From assembly GCA_032622095.1 (NCBI GenBank), contig CP136068.1:49160443-49224442 (forward strand): a stretch of DNA of 64,000 bases, written 5' to 3'. The stretch comes from Siphonodentalium dalli. Its lineage: Eukaryota > Mollusca > Scaphopoda > Gadilida > Siphonodentaliidae. The position numbers were made by a program, and so were the translations under genes. Under the pieces are notes generated by a model. The model did no database searches, was not told the origin of the DNA, and saw only the letters and a program-made list of their open reading frames with translations. Positions 62,492 through 64,000 of this stretch are shown one piece after another; the first letter of the stretch is position 1; every line of letters starts with the position of its first letter.

Positions 62492-62695
62492 GTAACTATT
62501 CAATTCAATCCCTGATTAATTGTCTAAAGATTGGGCTGAAATTATGACCAGCTGGGCAGCAATGAAGACAACTACTCAGTTCAACCCCTTAACAATTGTC
62601 CAAATTATCACTGGCCTTACAGCTACTAAGGTAAATACTCATTTCAGTCCCTGATGAATTGTCTCTAAAGATTGGGCTGAATTTATCACCGTTTT
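62444..62695. repeat. Three to four tandem copies of the exon 20 end plus donor
   Basis: Copy 1 is the exon end (GTCTAAAGATTGGGCTGAAA). Copy 2 near 62521 repeats it but has lost the donor (AATGAAGACAACT). Copy 3 near 62594 has ATTATCACTGGCCTTACAGC then TACTAAG|GTAAAT, an intact donor. Copy 4 near 62660 is a stub. The unit is about 75 bp. Confidence 0.85.
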
Positions 62696-63099
62696 ATACA
62701 TAAATGCACGCCAGTCTCGATCCGCGGGAGATTGAAATGTTGTCGAAAATAATTTTCATCTGCATAAATTTTTTAAGTATTTTCTTCTGATACTGGCAGA
62801 CCTTTTCATCATTTTAGTGAATATTCCCTAAAGTTGGTCATTGGTCACACATTGACCTTAACATTAAATGAGGACTAAAAGAACTGGTAGATTAGATCGA
62901 CGAGCGGATGTGGCTGAACTTACAAAAATGAATGACACGTGTGCATTTCTGTATAAAACACTACAACAACGACCATTGTCACGTGACATACAAAACTGCT
63001 TTCAGATGAAGGGCAAATAATGTTTTTTGTGTTTCTGTTCTAGAGTAATCCTATGTTTATCTCGAAATCTTGGTTTTTTTTAAACCCCCCCCCCCCCCC

Positions 63100-63640
63100 C
63101 CCCTAGTCATTTTTAATCATTTTCGTTGAAACTTGACACAGATATCAACCACCATGGGAACCTGTGTACCTGTGATTATGATGTCTGTCAGCCTTTTTTT
63201 GGTGGAGTTATCCCACTTTTTCAACTTAGAAATTTTTTTGCAACATGTATAATTTTGTCCGAGCTTTTATTCACAAATTGTTAGGTCAATATTTTTAAAA
63301 ACTTGGCACAGATATTTAGTACTATGAGAACCTGTGCACCTGCGATTATGACGTCTGTCCAACTTTTTTTGGTGGAGTTATTCCCCCTTTATTGACTTAG
63401 AGAATTTTCGCAACATGTATATTCTTGTCCGAGCTTTAATTCCTACATTTTTAGGTCAATTCTTTTGAAACTTGGCGCATATATTTAGTACCATGTGAGC
63501 ATGTGCACCTGCGATTATGACGTCTGTCCGACTTTTTTTGGTGGAGTTATCCTCATTTTTGGACATAGAAAATATTTTGCAACATGCATAATTTTGTCCG
63601 AGCTTTTATTCCTACATTTTTCGGTCAATAGGTTATGAAT
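63100..63640. repeat. Tandem array, about 180-bp unit, 3 copies
   Basis: Units contain TTTTTTTGGTGGAGTTATCC, AACATGTATAATTTTGTCCG, AACTTGGCACAGATATTTAG and CACCTGCGATTATGACGTCTG. A diverged copy lies at 61900-62060. A C17-type homopolymer at about 63087-63103 precedes it. 63720-64000 is the start of another GTCCATCC-type repeat. Confidence 0.7.
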
Positions 63641-64000
63641 TGGAGTTAGGGTTGTGCACCTGCAATGGGAATCTGTTATTTTATTATTTTAACTTAATGT
63701 TTACTGACATGTGAAACATCTTAGTGTTTTAAAAGCACGGGGGTATCCTTAGATCCATTGGGACAGACACCTCTAGTTTTTGTCCATCCATGCAGATATC
63801 TCAGCTATATATAGTTCATCAGATCTGAATGAAAAATAGTATGGAGGTTCGGCATCATGACTGCTTTCAAAAGAGTGCCCAATATTGTTGTTTGCATTTT
63901 CCATTTATCATTCTTTGTATATCTTAAATTTGGTTTCTGACATGACCATGTTTCAATTTGGCACCATGGGCAAATTCCAGCAGCCGAGGTGAAATCTCTT

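Overview
The window is eukaryotic and reads as an AT-rich, intron-rich genome of a marine invertebrate. A lophotrochozoan such as a mollusc is my best guess, with low confidence; it rests on the style of the genes and of the GTCCGTCC-type repeats, not on a marker. There is no bacterial gene organisation, no RNA gene that I could support, and no CRISPR array.

One large gene fills most of the window on the + strand. I assembled 20 coding exons, from an ATG at 14177 to 62491. Every GT-AG junction keeps the reading frame, giving 1548 codons with the 3' end lying beyond the window. The product is a MAP3K8 (Tpl2/Cot) / MAP3K14 (NIK)-type serine/threonine kinase. The kinase core (exons 12-16) looks most like MAP3K8. 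The last exons match the C-terminal domain known from MAP3K14. Upstream of the kinase, within one 963-bp exon, sits a Cys/His-rich block with the spacing of a TAZ zinc finger (the CBP/p300 type). I know of no such domain in vertebrate MAP3K8 or MAP3K14, and this is the strongest candidate novelty.

Region by region. 1-1600: a minus-strand THAP zinc-finger exon, broken by a one-base frame change at an A6 run, with a TATA box and two perfect CRE palindromes upstream. 1600-14136: no host gene recognised; fold-back and TTAA-flanked elements, hAT-like ends and a CAGGG-terminus transposon. 14137-64000: the kinase gene, whose introns are packed with MITEs, a decayed pogo-like transposase (28.5-29.7 kb), two hAT-type elements with 8-bp target duplications, and many tandem arrays.

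Two structural patterns recur at the 5' splice sites of this gene. In four exons (2, 14, 17, 20) the exon end plus its splice donor has been tandemly duplicated, from about 3 up to about 70 copies, creating many decoy donors. In five introns (9, 10, 11, 14, 17) a transposable element begins within about 25 bp downstream of the donor. A third pattern concerns the MITEs: one hairpin module (TGCCAATGCATTCTCTTATA and its complement) sits inside elements with at least four unrelated terminal sequences.
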